From assembly GCA_913043285.1 (NCBI GenBank), contig CAJWML010000004.1, positions 62,001 to 126,000 of the forward strand: a stretch of 64,000 nt of DNA, read 5' to 3'. This document shows, piece after piece, positions 1-8,939 of this stretch. The notes beneath the pieces are model-generated. The model made no database searches, was not told the DNA's origin, and worked only from the letters and a program-made list of their open reading frames with translations. Within the stretch, counting starts at the first letter, position 1. The number at the start of each line of letters is the position of its first letter. The position numbers were made by a program, and so were the translations under genes. Origin of the DNA: CAKZNE01 sp002695025 (GTDB taxonomy: Bacteria; Bacteroidota; Bacteroidia; Flavobacteriales; Schleiferiaceae).

Positions 1-631
1 GTGAGATCTTGGAGTAAGTAGGGTTAAAGCCCAGGCTGTATTCCTGCTCTGTAGTAGATTCTACCGTAGTTCCGGTGTTGGGGTCATAGTTGAAGGCTTC
101 ATAACTGGTGTTGTAGGAAACGCTGAGGTAGCGCAGGCCGAATTCACCACCAACGCTAAAGTTGTCACTGAAGAAATACTCCACGCCAAAGCCCAGCTCT
201 CCGGCCCACATATTAATGTCCTTCAGGGTTTCACTGAAATCTTCGTTTTCCTCATCATTGATGCTGGCTTTACCACTCAGGAAAGGTTTGGCAATGCTGA
301 GGTTTCCGTAGGCTTTAATGTCATTCTTCTCGGCAAAGAAATACTTGGCCCCGATGCCGGGAATGATAAGGCTACCGTTAAACTGTAGCTCATCGGTATA
401 GTTAACGATGGCGTTCACATCCGCATCGTAGCGTTCTCCCTTTTCTTCGTACTTGAAGCGTCCGTTCAGGTACTGGAAGTTAACGTAGGGCACTACTTTG
501 TCATTGATCTTGTAACCAAAATAGGCGCTGTTGGTAGTTAAGCCCGGTGATACACCAAAAGAGAATTGAGCCATGGCCTGGTAACCAAAGGCACTGAGTA
601 AAAGAGCTGCAAAGGCAAGTCTGATTTTCAT
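1..631 (-). CDS. Outer-membrane beta-barrel protein (C-terminus beyond the window)
   Basis: The reading frame opens at an ATG on the minus strand at 631 and runs off the left edge without a stop, so about 210 residues are seen. Residues 1-21 are a clear signal peptide (MKIRLAFAALLLSAFGYQAMA). The mature part has alternating hydrophobic/polar strands with many Tyr, Phe and Gly and paired acidic loops, as in small OmpW/porin-family barrels of Bacteroidota. Phrases such as GVSPGLTTNSAYFGYKI and WAGELGFGVEYFF look like barrel strands. The function (stress porin or structural barrel) cannot be told. It is probably a single-gene unit, since the next gene upstream lies 78 bases away. Confidence 0.8.
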   Translation of the reverse strand, partial: MKIRLAFAALLLSAFGYQAMAQFSFGVSPGLTTNSAYFGYKINDKVVPYVNFQYLNGRFKYEEKGERYDADVNAIVNYTDELQFNGSLIIPGIGAKYFFAEKNDIKAYGNLSIAKPFLSGKASINDEENEDFSETLKDINMWAGELGFGVEYFFSDNFSVGGEFGLRYLSVSYNTSYEAFNYDPNTGTTVESTTEQEYSLGFNPTYSKIS

Positions 632-708
632 AATGAGTGTGTGTTAAGTTGAGATTAAATTTCCAGCGGTTAAACAATCACTGTGCCGGAAAACTATTCC
701 ACACTTAC

Positions 709-1593
709 TCAGGCTATTTTCACGGAAGTCATGCTCAGCGATCCGGCCAGCAGGTGATCATTGAAGAGGGATAGTTCCTCGCCCTTTTGCTGAAGGCCCA
801 GGGTGTAAATAAGCGGCAGGTAATGATCAGGGGTAGGAATGGCCAGCTCAAATGCCTTTCCCTGTTTAGAGTAGTCGATCAGGGGTTGGTAGTTTCCCTC
901 CTGCAGGTAGCCGTTAATGGTGGTACGGGCCTCTGCGGCCCAGTCATATCCATAGTCCACTTTATTCAGGTTCCGGAAATCCACCATCCTCAGGTTGTGC
1001 ACGATGTTGCCACTGCCTATGATCAAAATACCCTTGTGGCGAAGGGAGGCCAGCTTCCGGGCCAGCTCGTAATGGTAACTGGCGGGTTTGGAATAATCAA
1101 TACTCATCTGGATAAGCGGGATATCCGCTTTGGGATACAGGTGCTTGATCACACTCCATGCGCCATGATCCAGCCCCCAGCTATGATCCAGCTCCACGGG
1201 CGTGGGGCTGAGCAGACTTTTGGTTTCCGCGGCCAGTTCCGGGCTTCCGGGAGCGGGATACTGCACTTCAAAAAGTTCCTGCGGAAAGCCTCCGAAGTCA
1301 TGGATAGTACGAGGATGAGCCATGGCAGTAACCTTAGTGCCTTTGGTGAACCAGTGGGCCGAAATACAAAGAATAGCCTTGGGGGTGGGCAGCTCTTTAC
1401 CCGTTTTCCGGAAACCCTGTACAAACTGGTTTTCTTCAATAGCGTTCATGGGGCTGCCGTGGCCCAGGAAAAGAACCGGCATCCGTTCTGAAGGGGCCAG
1501 GGAAGAGGAAAGTGTATGTAACGTACTAAGTGGTTCCATTTGCAAGGCCAGCGATGATAAACCCATTATTTTAAGGAAGCGGAGACGATCCAT
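709..1593 (-). CDS. YgiD-like extradiol ring-cleavage dioxygenase (DODA/LigB family)
   Basis: This 294-residue protein belongs to the DODA-type class III extradiol dioxygenases, whose characterised member YgiD opens the ring of DOPA. The family metal ligands are visible: His45 in GHGSP, His80 in SAHW and His199 in the GSGNIVHN motif, with further conserved histidines at 137 and 143 (DHSWGLDHGAW). It is about 25-30 residues longer than E. coli YgiD because of an N-terminal hydrophobic stretch (FLKIMGLSSLALQ) that may be a signal sequence; it has no twin arginine. The physiological substrate in this organism is unknown. It stands alone, 56 bases downstream of the DUF1304 gene on the same strand. 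Confidence 0.85.
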   Translation of the reverse strand: MDRLRFLKIMGLSSLALQMEPLSTLHTLSSSLAPSERMPVLFLGHGSPMNAIEENQFVQGFRKTGKELPTPKAILCISAHWFTKGTKVTAMAHPRTIHDFGGFPQELFEVQYPAPGSPELAAETKSLLSPTPVELDHSWGLDHGAWSVIKHLYPKADIPLIQMSIDYSKPASYHYELARKLASLRHKGILIIGSGNIVHNLRMVDFRNLNKVDYGYDWAAEARTTINGYLQEGNYQPLIDYSKQGKAFELAIPTPDHYLPLIYTLGLQQKGEELSLFNDHLLAGSLSMTSVKIA

Positions 1594-1649
1594 TGCCGGT
1601 TAAAAATAATCAAGTCCGCAACAGGCCGGGCTGCTATTCATCGTCATTT

Positions 1650-2018
1650 TCAATGCACGGATAAGAGCAACAGCGTGATGAAGGCCGGAAGAGCCTGCAC
1701 AAAGAATATCTTCCTATCTGCGGTCATAGTGCCAAACAAGCCGGCTACCAATACACAGCCCACAAAAAAGATGGACACGTAGGTTTGCCAAACCGCATCC
1801 TGTATGAAAAACGTCCAGATGAGACCACCCGCCAGGAAGCCATTGTACAATCCCTGATTGGCGGCCAGGGCGCGGGTAGGAATAAAAAGTTCGGGTGGCA
1901 AGTTCTTAAATACTTTGGGCCCCCGGGTGGTCCAGGCAAACATTTCCAGCCATACAATATAGAGGTGCATTAAAGCGATGAGGCCTACCAGTATTCGGGC
2001 TACCAGTGTTGTATCCAT
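1650..2018 (-). CDS. DUF1304 integral membrane protein
   Basis: This 122-residue protein is almost entirely made of four hydrophobic helices. The N-terminus (LVGLIALMHLYIVWLEMFAW) and the central NQGLYNGFLAGGL signature match the DUF1304 family of small bacterial membrane proteins. No biochemical function is established for the family. The start at 2018 gives the usual family length. The YgiD-like dioxygenase gene follows 56 bases downstream and could be cotranscribed, but nothing in the sequence proves that. Confidence 0.85.
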   Translation of the reverse strand: MDTTLVARILVGLIALMHLYIVWLEMFAWTTRGPKVFKNLPPELFIPTRALAANQGLYNGFLAGGLIWTFFIQDAVWQTYVSIFFVGCVLVAGLFGTMTADRKIFFVQALPAFITLLLLSVH

Positions 2019-2167
2019 TTTGTTTAGTGATTTAATGGTTCGGTTGGCCGAAGCCTTAGTAAAGCTAAGAAATATTGCACGTTAAAAACAAGCTGCCGCA
2101 ATAAGGCAAGATCAGGGGCAAGGTCCGGATCCGGAGAACCAGATAACTGCCTTTTAAAGTATAAAAT

Positions 2168-2569
2168 TCAGGATTTTTTAACTTTTTCATGTTTAGCGAT
2201 GGCCTGGTGCAGCCATTCAAGGGCCTCAGCCTCATCGGAAAAGAGCCGGACCGGCCGGCCGGGATCGGAGAGGACGAGCATAAAATTGCCGATCATACGC
2301 TTGAAAAAGGAATCGGCTATCATGGCCGTGGGAACCATCCGGGCGTGGAGCTTGTAATGGCGGGTGGCTTCAGCGTTTATATAGTGGCTCGGCATATGGG
2401 CCAGTGTGCCTTTAATTTTATCCAGGTCATCCACCTTTTCGTGGAGTGACCTTATGTTTTCCTGAGCCTGTTCAATGGTTTCCGGTCCTTTAAAATCAGT
2501 TGCCGGAGTAATCTTAAGGATGCCATCGTCCGTAAGTTCTACATGCATGGATAAAGTGGACCACTTCAT
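2168..2569 (-). CDS. Small cytosolic protein, possibly SpoIIAA/STAS-like
   Basis: This 133-residue protein has no signal peptide or membrane segment. I do not recognise it firmly. The alternating strand/helix pattern, the length and the C-terminal segment about 'SDPGRPVRLFSDEAEALEWL' resemble STAS/SpoIIAA-like or DUF7793-type proteins of Bacteroidota, in which that segment is typical (a strand followed by an EAxxWL helix). The start may instead be the ATG eight codons in (MHVELTDD), which fits the fold better. It stands alone between the MG2 gene and the DUF1304 gene. Confidence 0.7.
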   Translation of the reverse strand: MKWSTLSMHVELTDDGILKITPATDFKGPETIEQAQENIRSLHEKVDDLDKIKGTLAHMPSHYINAEATRHYKLHARMVPTAMIADSFFKRMIGNFMLVLSDPGRPVRLFSDEAEALEWLHQAIAKHEKVKKS

Positions 2570-2656
2570 GGAAATGTTTTTGTTAAGGTACCGTCAGGCA
2601 AATTTAATGAAAGTGCTCAGGATATTCCGTCCCGCTGCCGGTGATGTATTCCATGG

Positions 2657-5026
2657 CTACGGGGCCTGTTTTACGGTAAATTCAAATATAGAATAACCCA
2701 TGCTGCCATCCGGGGCTATTCCTTGCAGGATACCGATAAAATCCCCGCTTACATCGGAAGTATGCAATTTAACGCGTGCATTTCCTTGCTCCAGGACGAT
2801 ATCCGGTTGCCAGTAAAGCAACGTGCGCAAGTCGGGTGTACGGCTTTCCAGGCTATTACCGGCATAATCCGGAGCGTAGAATATCCGCTGTTCGGCCAGT
2901 CCCTGGTATTCGGTTTCCCAGTTTCTTTCGTCCGGTTCCCACCATTCCGTATCGCCACGGTAGGTGGTATAGCTCACCACACCATAATAAGGCTTCTGCC
3001 CGAAAACAAAGCGGTCCTGTACAATATCCATTCTACGGATCTTAAGAGGATCTGCCTTCAGCAGCCGTTCTGTATTACGAATGGCTATGCCATCCAGGAG
3101 TATCAAAGGTTCTTCATGGTAAAAACCGGTTTCACGATTGTGAAAAACCCGGAAAACAGGCTTGTCATTTTGTCTGCGGATGGCCACTTCGGGCACGTAT
3201 TCCGTCATTACTTCCTGCATGGTAGGGAAGCGGGTATAATCATCCAGGAGGTAACTTTTATCCGCAACGCCATAAAAAGGAAGGGAATCGCTTAGATCAG
3301 ACTGGAAGGTATTGCGTTGCTCACCGGTATAAATGTTCTCCACCTGCATACTGAGGCTGCGTTCCTCCAGCAGGTTTCCATATTCCGGGGAAAGGTACAG
3401 GGTTCCGGGTTGGGCCGTACCGAATTCATCGGAATAGGGTGAATTGATCTCAAAGCGGTAGCCATTTCCAGGGATACTATAAGGTTGCAGGAGCAGGCGT
3501 GAGGGGCCAAAAATATCGCGGGTTACAAAGAGCAAAGAACCTTTATCTCCAATGTGGGAATGCGCCATTTTAAAATGGCGGCCGGGGATGCTTAGCAATA
3601 CCTGGGCTTCGGACGAGGTGGAATCTACGCCACTGATCCGTGCCTGGATCACAGCACCTTCATATTCGGGTAAATGGGTGAAATCATCGCTGGGGCTGCG
3701 CAGGATACTGTCCCATTTAAAGGTGCGCCAACCCTGGGTAAGCATGAGGAGGTTTGCCTGTTCCTTTAGTTGAGAACCAGAGCCTGAAAAGTAAAAGGCG
3801 GGTGATTCTATGCTGCCCTGAAGATCAGAAGAGAGCCAAAAGCTACTGATGAGATGCTCCTCAGGCTCTTCTTGCAAAGCATTTTTCTGGTACACCGCCA
3901 GGGAAAGATGAGCGGGTTTGGTAGTAGGAAGGCCTTGAATATTAATGTTAAGCGAATCGCGTATTCCCAGTGTTTTAGAAGAGAGCAGCGCTTGCAATTC
4001 AAGATTCCCGGATGGGGGAATAAAGAACAGACGCTCGCTGTAGGCGTTCCTGTTCTTATTCAATACGGTAAGGCAGGAAACACCTTGACCCAGTAGTGTT
4101 TTGGGGAGCAGCAGTTCTCCTTTACCCAGCGGTAGCTCTACCTGCCCGGCATGTTTCAGTTGTTTGCGGGTATGTGCTAAAAGGTATACGCTGGGCACCA
4201 GGGCAGGCGGGTTACAGCGCACCTTAATACGAAGGTTTTCGCCTTCATCTTCTACCTGCATGACCACTCCCTGCTCTTCGATACTGGGCAAAGAGACCCG
4301 GTAGGAGGAGTCTGCTATGCTGATCCATACCTGGTAGTGGGAAGCAAGCGAATCGGGCTTAAAACGGAATTGCCCCATCCCGAATAGATGGGAAGAAAAA
4401 TTCTGCAAGGTGTCTGTTTTGTGCATCAGTACGCCCGTGAAACCGGCTCCTCTGCCTTGCTGATCCCTTACCCAAACCGCTACGGTACTTTCCAGGCCTT
4501 TTACCAGGTGGCCGCCTTCCGGGAACAAGCTGATGGTGTAGTCTGCTTCAGGCTCGGTGGGAATAAAAGCGGCCTGCAGAGTGTTTACTATTTTGATCTC
4601 TTTGGTAAAGAAACGGCCGGGCCCTTCGTTCTTCATCCAGTTGGTATAGGCCCTAAGCGTATAATTCCCCGATTCCAGCGAAATGGGGAGGTAAAAGGAC
4701 CCACTGCCCATCCCGTCCTTGATTTGAATAGACTGCTGTAGCACGGGGTTTTTGCCCTTCAATAGTTCTACGTAAGCCACCTTGCTCAGGCCGGATGGTT
4801 GATGCTGCTGGTCATCCACCAGGTACAGGCGGTACCATAGGAATTCTCCGGGCAGATACAGATCACGGTCAGTATGAACAAATACTTTTTCATTGGGCAG
4901 CGGAACAAAAGTGAGTTCCTCACTCAGGTTTACCTTCCGGTTGGTTTGCCCCAGGGCACCAAAGGGTACTATAAGGAAGAGCAGTACCGCAACAAACAGG
5001 CAATATGTGCAGGCTTTCAGTCTCAT
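2657..5026 (-). CDS. Exported MG2-domain (macroglobulin-like) surface protein
   Basis: This 789-residue protein has an N-terminal signal peptide (residues 1-26, ending in FGALGQ). The first domain has the motif 'EKVFVHTDRDLYLPGEFLWYR', typical of the MG2 domain of alpha-2-macroglobulin-like proteins, followed by a Fn3/MG-like array. A plug-like segment near residue 650 (LILLDGIAIRNTERLLKADP) resembles the TonB-receptor plug motif often found in this Bacteroidota family. It is the last gene of a four-gene operon: its start codon shares one base with the stop of the DUF4249 gene. By context it is an outer-membrane-associated partner of the TonB receptor three genes upstream. No thioester motif or protease-bait region was seen, so a true protease-inhibitor role is unlikely. 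Confidence 0.8.
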   Translation of the reverse strand: MRLKACTYCLFVAVLLFLIVPFGALGQTNRKVNLSEELTFVPLPNEKVFVHTDRDLYLPGEFLWYRLYLVDDQQHQPSGLSKVAYVELLKGKNPVLQQSIQIKDGMGSGSFYLPISLESGNYTLRAYTNWMKNEGPGRFFTKEIKIVNTLQAAFIPTEPEADYTISLFPEGGHLVKGLESTVAVWVRDQQGRGAGFTGVLMHKTDTLQNFSSHLFGMGQFRFKPDSLASHYQVWISIADSSYRVSLPSIEEQGVVMQVEDEGENLRIKVRCNPPALVPSVYLLAHTRKQLKHAGQVELPLGKGELLLPKTLLGQGVSCLTVLNKNRNAYSERLFFIPPSGNLELQALLSSKTLGIRDSLNINIQGLPTTKPAHLSLAVYQKNALQEEPEEHLISSFWLSSDLQGSIESPAFYFSGSGSQLKEQANLLMLTQGWRTFKWDSILRSPSDDFTHLPEYEGAVIQARISGVDSTSSEAQVLLSIPGRHFKMAHSHIGDKGSLLFVTRDIFGPSRLLLQPYSIPGNGYRFEINSPYSDEFGTAQPGTLYLSPEYGNLLEERSLSMQVENIYTGEQRNTFQSDLSDSLPFYGVADKSYLLDDYTRFPTMQEVMTEYVPEVAIRRQNDKPVFRVFHNRETGFYHEEPLILLDGIAIRNTERLLKADPLKIRRMDIVQDRFVFGQKPYYGVVSYTTYRGDTEWWEPDERNWETEYQGLAEQRIFYAPDYAGNSLESRTPDLRTLLYWQPDIVLEQGNARVKLHTSDVSGDFIGILQGIAPDGSMGYSIFEFTVKQAP

Positions 5027-6165
5027 TACCAGAAAGTGGGTTTTTCAAGGGTTCCTCCTGCCAGGCGGCAATCCACACAGCTGGGTGGTGCATGAAGATA
5101 ATGGGTAGGCTCAAAAATACCGTAGGCATCAACCGGGATATTGAATGAGTTGCTGAAGTAGTTGTAATTCAGGGTGCTGTCAATAACAATACTATCCAGG
5201 CTACAGGTAGGGTAGCGGTTGAAATCGAAGGAGAAGGGGATCTCGTCCTTTGCTATAAACAGGCGTTTTTGGGTTACACGGCCCGCAGAAAGGTAACCTA
5301 TAACGGGCTCCTCGGGATCCGTATCACAGTAAAAATTGGAGGGAAGCTGGGAGGGTTGCGGATCGAAAAGCGTACCCAGGTTCTCCGTATTGCTCTTCAA
5401 AATATCCCAGAATTCATAAGCTTCGCGGGTAAGGGCATATTGGCGTACCAGGATGCTGTACCTGCGGTCCAGGCGGTTATCATCTTCCAACCGGATGAGT
5501 TGAAGGGGATATTTGGAGATCACGTCCTGGTTGAGCTGGGTGGAGGAGGCTGCGTAAATATCCGTGGATTCCCGCGTGCGGTAGCAAGTGTTGATCAGCT
5601 CTTCGGGTAGGTCACGCGGCTTCACCTCATTATCCTCAAACTTTAAAACTGAAGTGTACGCGGAGCGGTATTCCCAGGTTTCGGTAAAATCCCAGCGGTA
5701 ATAAAGAGTATTGTTTTCCGGATCACCGGAGCTTACGTTTATCTGTACCGCATTGCCGGAAACCACATCCCAGCCTACATTGCTGATCTCCGGGGCATTC
5801 TTTACCGGCACAAATTCCGAATAGTATACCTGGTTATCCGCTTCTATCTTCAGGCGATAATCCTGGCCGGCATCCAGACTCAGCAAAGCCTTGTACATTC
5901 CATTTCCGCTGTTTTCCAGAGCAAAGGGTGGGGAAGAAGATCCCTCCACCGTTACACTGGCATTGTTTACCGGGCGTATGCCCAGGCTGTCCAGGCTGGA
6001 GGTGCGGCTGATTAGGATCACCGTGCTGTCACCGTCCAGTAAAGTGCCTTCTACCACCAGAAAATTATTGGGGGCATTTACCACGTCAGGTTTATATTCT
6101 TCCACACAGCCGGAAAAGGTGAGGCTGATCATGAACAGGCTGATATATTTCCAGTAATCCTTCAT
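5026..6165 (-). CDS. DUF4249 surface lipoprotein
   Basis: This 379-residue lipoprotein has a lipobox with the acylated Cys at residue 20 (LTFSGC). The segment after it, 'NNFLVVEGTLLDGDSTVILISRTSSLDS', is characteristic of DUF4249, a family nearly always encoded beside a TonB-dependent receptor in Bacteroidota. Several Cys residues in the C-terminal part (YCDTDP, PTCSLD, CVDCRLAG) may form disulfides. The gene starts 2 bases after the receptor stop and overlaps the following MG2 gene by 1 base, so the three are translationally coupled. The inferred role is capture of a ligand at the cell surface or as a lid on the receptor; the ligand is unknown. Confidence 0.9.
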   Translation of the reverse strand: MKDYWKYISLFMISLTFSGCVEEYKPDVVNAPNNFLVVEGTLLDGDSTVILISRTSSLDSLGIRPVNNASVTVEGSSSPPFALENSGNGMYKALLSLDAGQDYRLKIEADNQVYYSEFVPVKNAPEISNVGWDVVSGNAVQINVSSGDPENNTLYYRWDFTETWEYRSAYTSVLKFEDNEVKPRDLPEELINTCYRTRESTDIYAASSTQLNQDVISKYPLQLIRLEDDNRLDRRYSILVRQYALTREAYEFWDILKSNTENLGTLFDPQPSQLPSNFYCDTDPEEPVIGYLSAGRVTQKRLFIAKDEIPFSFDFNRYPTCSLDSIVIDSTLNYNYFSNSFNIPVDAYGIFEPTHYLHAPPSCVDCRLAGGTLEKPTFW

Positions 6166-6167
6166 CC

Positions 6168-8939
6168 TTAAAACCTGAAATTATAGGTCACCGTTGGGAT
6201 AGCCTGCCCAAAGATGGACAGTTTATAACCGTTAACGCTGCCATTTTGTGATATGAAATATACCGAGTACGGGTTCTTACGCCCGGTAAGGTTATACACA
6301 GCAAAGGTCCATGAGCTGTGTGCCAGTTTATTAACCTTGTGGTTGCCTTCAATATTCAGGGCAATGTCGGTACGGAAGTAATCCGGTATGCGGTAAGCAT
6401 TACGGTCCGAGTAATAGACCCTCTCGGAGCCGGCATAGTTGTACCGTGCAATGGGCAGCGTAATGGGCCTTCCGGTACTATAGGTTACGTTCAGTGAAAA
6501 ACTCAAACGGTGTGTAAAGCGGTAGTTGCCGATAAAGGTGATGTCGTGGGGTTTGTCAAAGTTGGAAGGATACCAGTCACCATCGTTGATATTCTCATTG
6601 GTCAAAGGATCGCCCACCTGAAGCAGCGAGCGGGAATAGGTATAACTCAACCAACCATTGAGCTTGCCGGACGGTTTCTTCAGCAGGAATTCCACCCCAT
6701 ACGCCCTTCCCCGGGTGGTGACTACATCCCGCTCAATGTTGGGGTTCATAATAAGCGTAGCCCCGCTTTTGTAATCCAGGTAATTGTTGGTGGTTTTATA
6801 ATAGGTTTCCACCGAAGCTTCCAGCTGTCCGCCAAATAGATTGTGGTAATACCCGAGGGATAGCTGTTGCCCGAGTTGCGGCTGGATATTAGGGTCGCTT
6901 AGTTTCCAGAAATCAGTAGGTGAAATAGCCGTTGTGTTGGAAAGCAGGTGAATGTATTGCCGTAAAGTGTTGTAGCTGGCTTTCAGGGATGAATGATCTC
7001 CCAGCGACCAGCGTAAACCCATCCTGAACTCCGGTCCGTGATAGGTTTTTACCAATTCATTGGCCGCATAAAAGGAAGTATCCGTAACGGTAAATTCGGA
7101 TTTGGGTTGTCCCGGGGCGTAATCATACACCGTTTGTGGCCCCAGGAAATGGAAAAAGGAGTAACGCAAACCGGCATCCAGGGTAAGGGATGAGGTGATG
7201 GCGTACTCGTCTGAAATATAAATGGCGTTTTCCAGCGCCTGCTCCTGTTCCAGTGTTTCTGCGTTTACCAAGGATTGATCGCCATTGGGTTGGTACGAAC
7301 CGGGTTGCAAGTTGTAATGTAATACGCTGGCCCCGAATTTCAGGGAATGACGGATGTTAAGGAAATAACTGAAATCGGCCTTGGCCTGCGTTTGCGCAAT
7401 ATCGTAATCCAAGGTATAGGCATTAACAGGATTGGCTTCACTCTCCACTCCAAATACGTAAGCGCTGTAGGAACCGCTGAAGTTGGCGTACATCTTATCG
7501 CTGAAAATGTGTTTCCAGTTGAGGCTGGCGCTGTAATTCCGGTAATTGTACGTGGTGTCGCTACGGAAACGGAAACGGTCCGAACTGTAGTAGGCGTTGA
7601 GGGAAAGGTCGTTTGTTTTATTGATCTGGTGGCTCACACCCAGGTTGAGATCGTAAAAGGAGGCCCGGCTGGAGCGGAAATCCTCGTTATCCAGGAGCTT
7701 TAGGATCCAATTGGAATAATTGGCGCGCCCGCTGAGCATGACAGAGGTCCGGTCCTTAATAATGGGGCCTTCCAGGGTGAGGCGCCCGGTAATAAGACCG
7801 ATTCCGCCTGAGCCGGCAAATTTTTTCTTATTGCCTTCACGGCTTGAGATGTCGAGCACCGAGGAAAGCCGGCCACCGTATTCGGCAGGAATGCTGCTCT
7901 TGTAAAGCTGTACATCTTTAAGGATGTCTGGGTTAAAGGAAGAAAAGAAGCCAAACAGGTGAGAAGGGTTATAGACCACCGCATCATTGAAGAGGATAAG
8001 GTTCTGATCAGCACCTCCACCACGAACGTTGAAACCAGTACTGGCCTCGCCCACGGATTTTACACCGGGTAAGGTGAGTACGGCTCTTAACACATCCGCT
8101 TCTCCTACTGCGCTGGGAATTTGCTTGAGGGTTTTTACATCCAGTTGCTCTATACCCATTTCCGTGCGCCTTAAGTTCCTGTCCTTTTCAGCGCTGACCT
8201 CCACCTCCTGTAGTGATTGTACAGCTTCCCGCATTTCTATATCCAGTTCCCCATTGGAGTAAAGGAGTATGTTTCGTTCCACTTCCCGCATACCCAGGTT
8301 GGTTATGTGTAGGGTATGACGCCCGCGTGGCAGGGAAAGTGAATAATAACCCAGCGGATCCGTACTGGTGCCGATAAGAGGGTTTTTGATAAATACGTTA
8401 GCGCCTACAATGGGCTCTCCGGACTGCACATTCAATACCCGGCCGGTAAGGACGGCATTCCCTTCTTTAAGGGTATTGGTGCGTACCCCGATTTCGTAGA
8501 GGCCTTCGCCCTCATCCGTTTGCTTGCGGTCCGGTTGAAAATAATCCACCAGCACATCCCGGTCAGGGGCCTGGGTATGGTCTGGCTTTTGGGTCTCCAG
8601 GGTGTTGAAAAAACCCTTCGGAAGCCGGGTTTGTATTTCCCAGCCATAGGTTATAAAGACCCTGTTTTGCCCGTCAATGGCATAGTGGAACTCACGGTTG
8701 GCAAAGAGGCGGTCCAGCAATTCCGGCAATGTGTTCTGAGTGGCGGTCAGCGTAACGGAAAGGGTGTCTGTTAGTTCGGTCTTGTAAAAGAAGTGATACG
8801 GGCTTTGGGCTTCCACATCCTTTACCCATTCGGCAAAAGGTGTATTGGTATAGGAGCCTGAAATGCGTGGTTCGTTCTGTGCTTTTACGGTAAAGGTCAA
8901 CAGAAGAGGCAACAACAGTGTATAAAGTATGCCTTTCAT
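6168..8939 (-). CDS. TonB-dependent receptor with N-terminal STN and carboxypeptidase-like domains
   Basis: About 923 residues. Reading from the N-terminus: a signal peptide (MKGILYTLLLPLLLTFTVKAQ), an STN (secretin/TonB short N-terminal) domain to about residue 100, a linker, a CarboxypepD_reg-like Ig domain (GRVLNVQSGEPIVGANVFI) near 170-245, the plug (LPGVKSVGEASTGFNVRGGGADQNLILFND split across the motif) and a 22-strand-type barrel ending in Phe (YNFRF). The start was set at 8939 rather than four codons earlier because this ATG forms an ATGA overlap with the previous gene's stop. Receptors with STN domains often signal through FecR/sigma pairs, but none is encoded nearby. It transports an unknown substrate across the outer membrane. 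Confidence 0.93.
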   Translation of the reverse strand: MKGILYTLLLPLLLTFTVKAQNEPRISGSYTNTPFAEWVKDVEAQSPYHFFYKTELTDTLSVTLTATQNTLPELLDRLFANREFHYAIDGQNRVFITYGWEIQTRLPKGFFNTLETQKPDHTQAPDRDVLVDYFQPDRKQTDEGEGLYEIGVRTNTLKEGNAVLTGRVLNVQSGEPIVGANVFIKNPLIGTSTDPLGYYSLSLPRGRHTLHITNLGMREVERNILLYSNGELDIEMREAVQSLQEVEVSAEKDRNLRRTEMGIEQLDVKTLKQIPSAVGEADVLRAVLTLPGVKSVGEASTGFNVRGGGADQNLILFNDAVVYNPSHLFGFFSSFNPDILKDVQLYKSSIPAEYGGRLSSVLDISSREGNKKKFAGSGGIGLITGRLTLEGPIIKDRTSVMLSGRANYSNWILKLLDNEDFRSSRASFYDLNLGVSHQINKTNDLSLNAYYSSDRFRFRSDTTYNYRNYSASLNWKHIFSDKMYANFSGSYSAYVFGVESEANPVNAYTLDYDIAQTQAKADFSYFLNIRHSLKFGASVLHYNLQPGSYQPNGDQSLVNAETLEQEQALENAIYISDEYAITSSLTLDAGLRYSFFHFLGPQTVYDYAPGQPKSEFTVTDTSFYAANELVKTYHGPEFRMGLRWSLGDHSSLKASYNTLRQYIHLLSNTTAISPTDFWKLSDPNIQPQLGQQLSLGYYHNLFGGQLEASVETYYKTTNNYLDYKSGATLIMNPNIERDVVTTRGRAYGVEFLLKKPSGKLNGWLSYTYSRSLLQVGDPLTNENINDGDWYPSNFDKPHDITFIGNYRFTHRLSFSLNVTYSTGRPITLPIARYNYAGSERVYYSDRNAYRIPDYFRTDIALNIEGNHKVNKLAHSSWTFAVYNLTGRKNPYSVYFISQNGSVNGYKLSIFGQAIPTVTYNFRF

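Noticed and set aside
787..1491. A 234-codon plus-strand open frame opposite the YgiD-like gene
   Set aside because: The minus-strand frame encodes a recognisable enzyme with its metal ligands; the opposite frame has no family resemblance.
2657..5026. The MG2 protein considered as a bacterial alpha-2-macroglobulin protease trap
   Set aside because: It is far too short, lacks a thioester CxEQ motif, and belongs to a TonB receptor operon.
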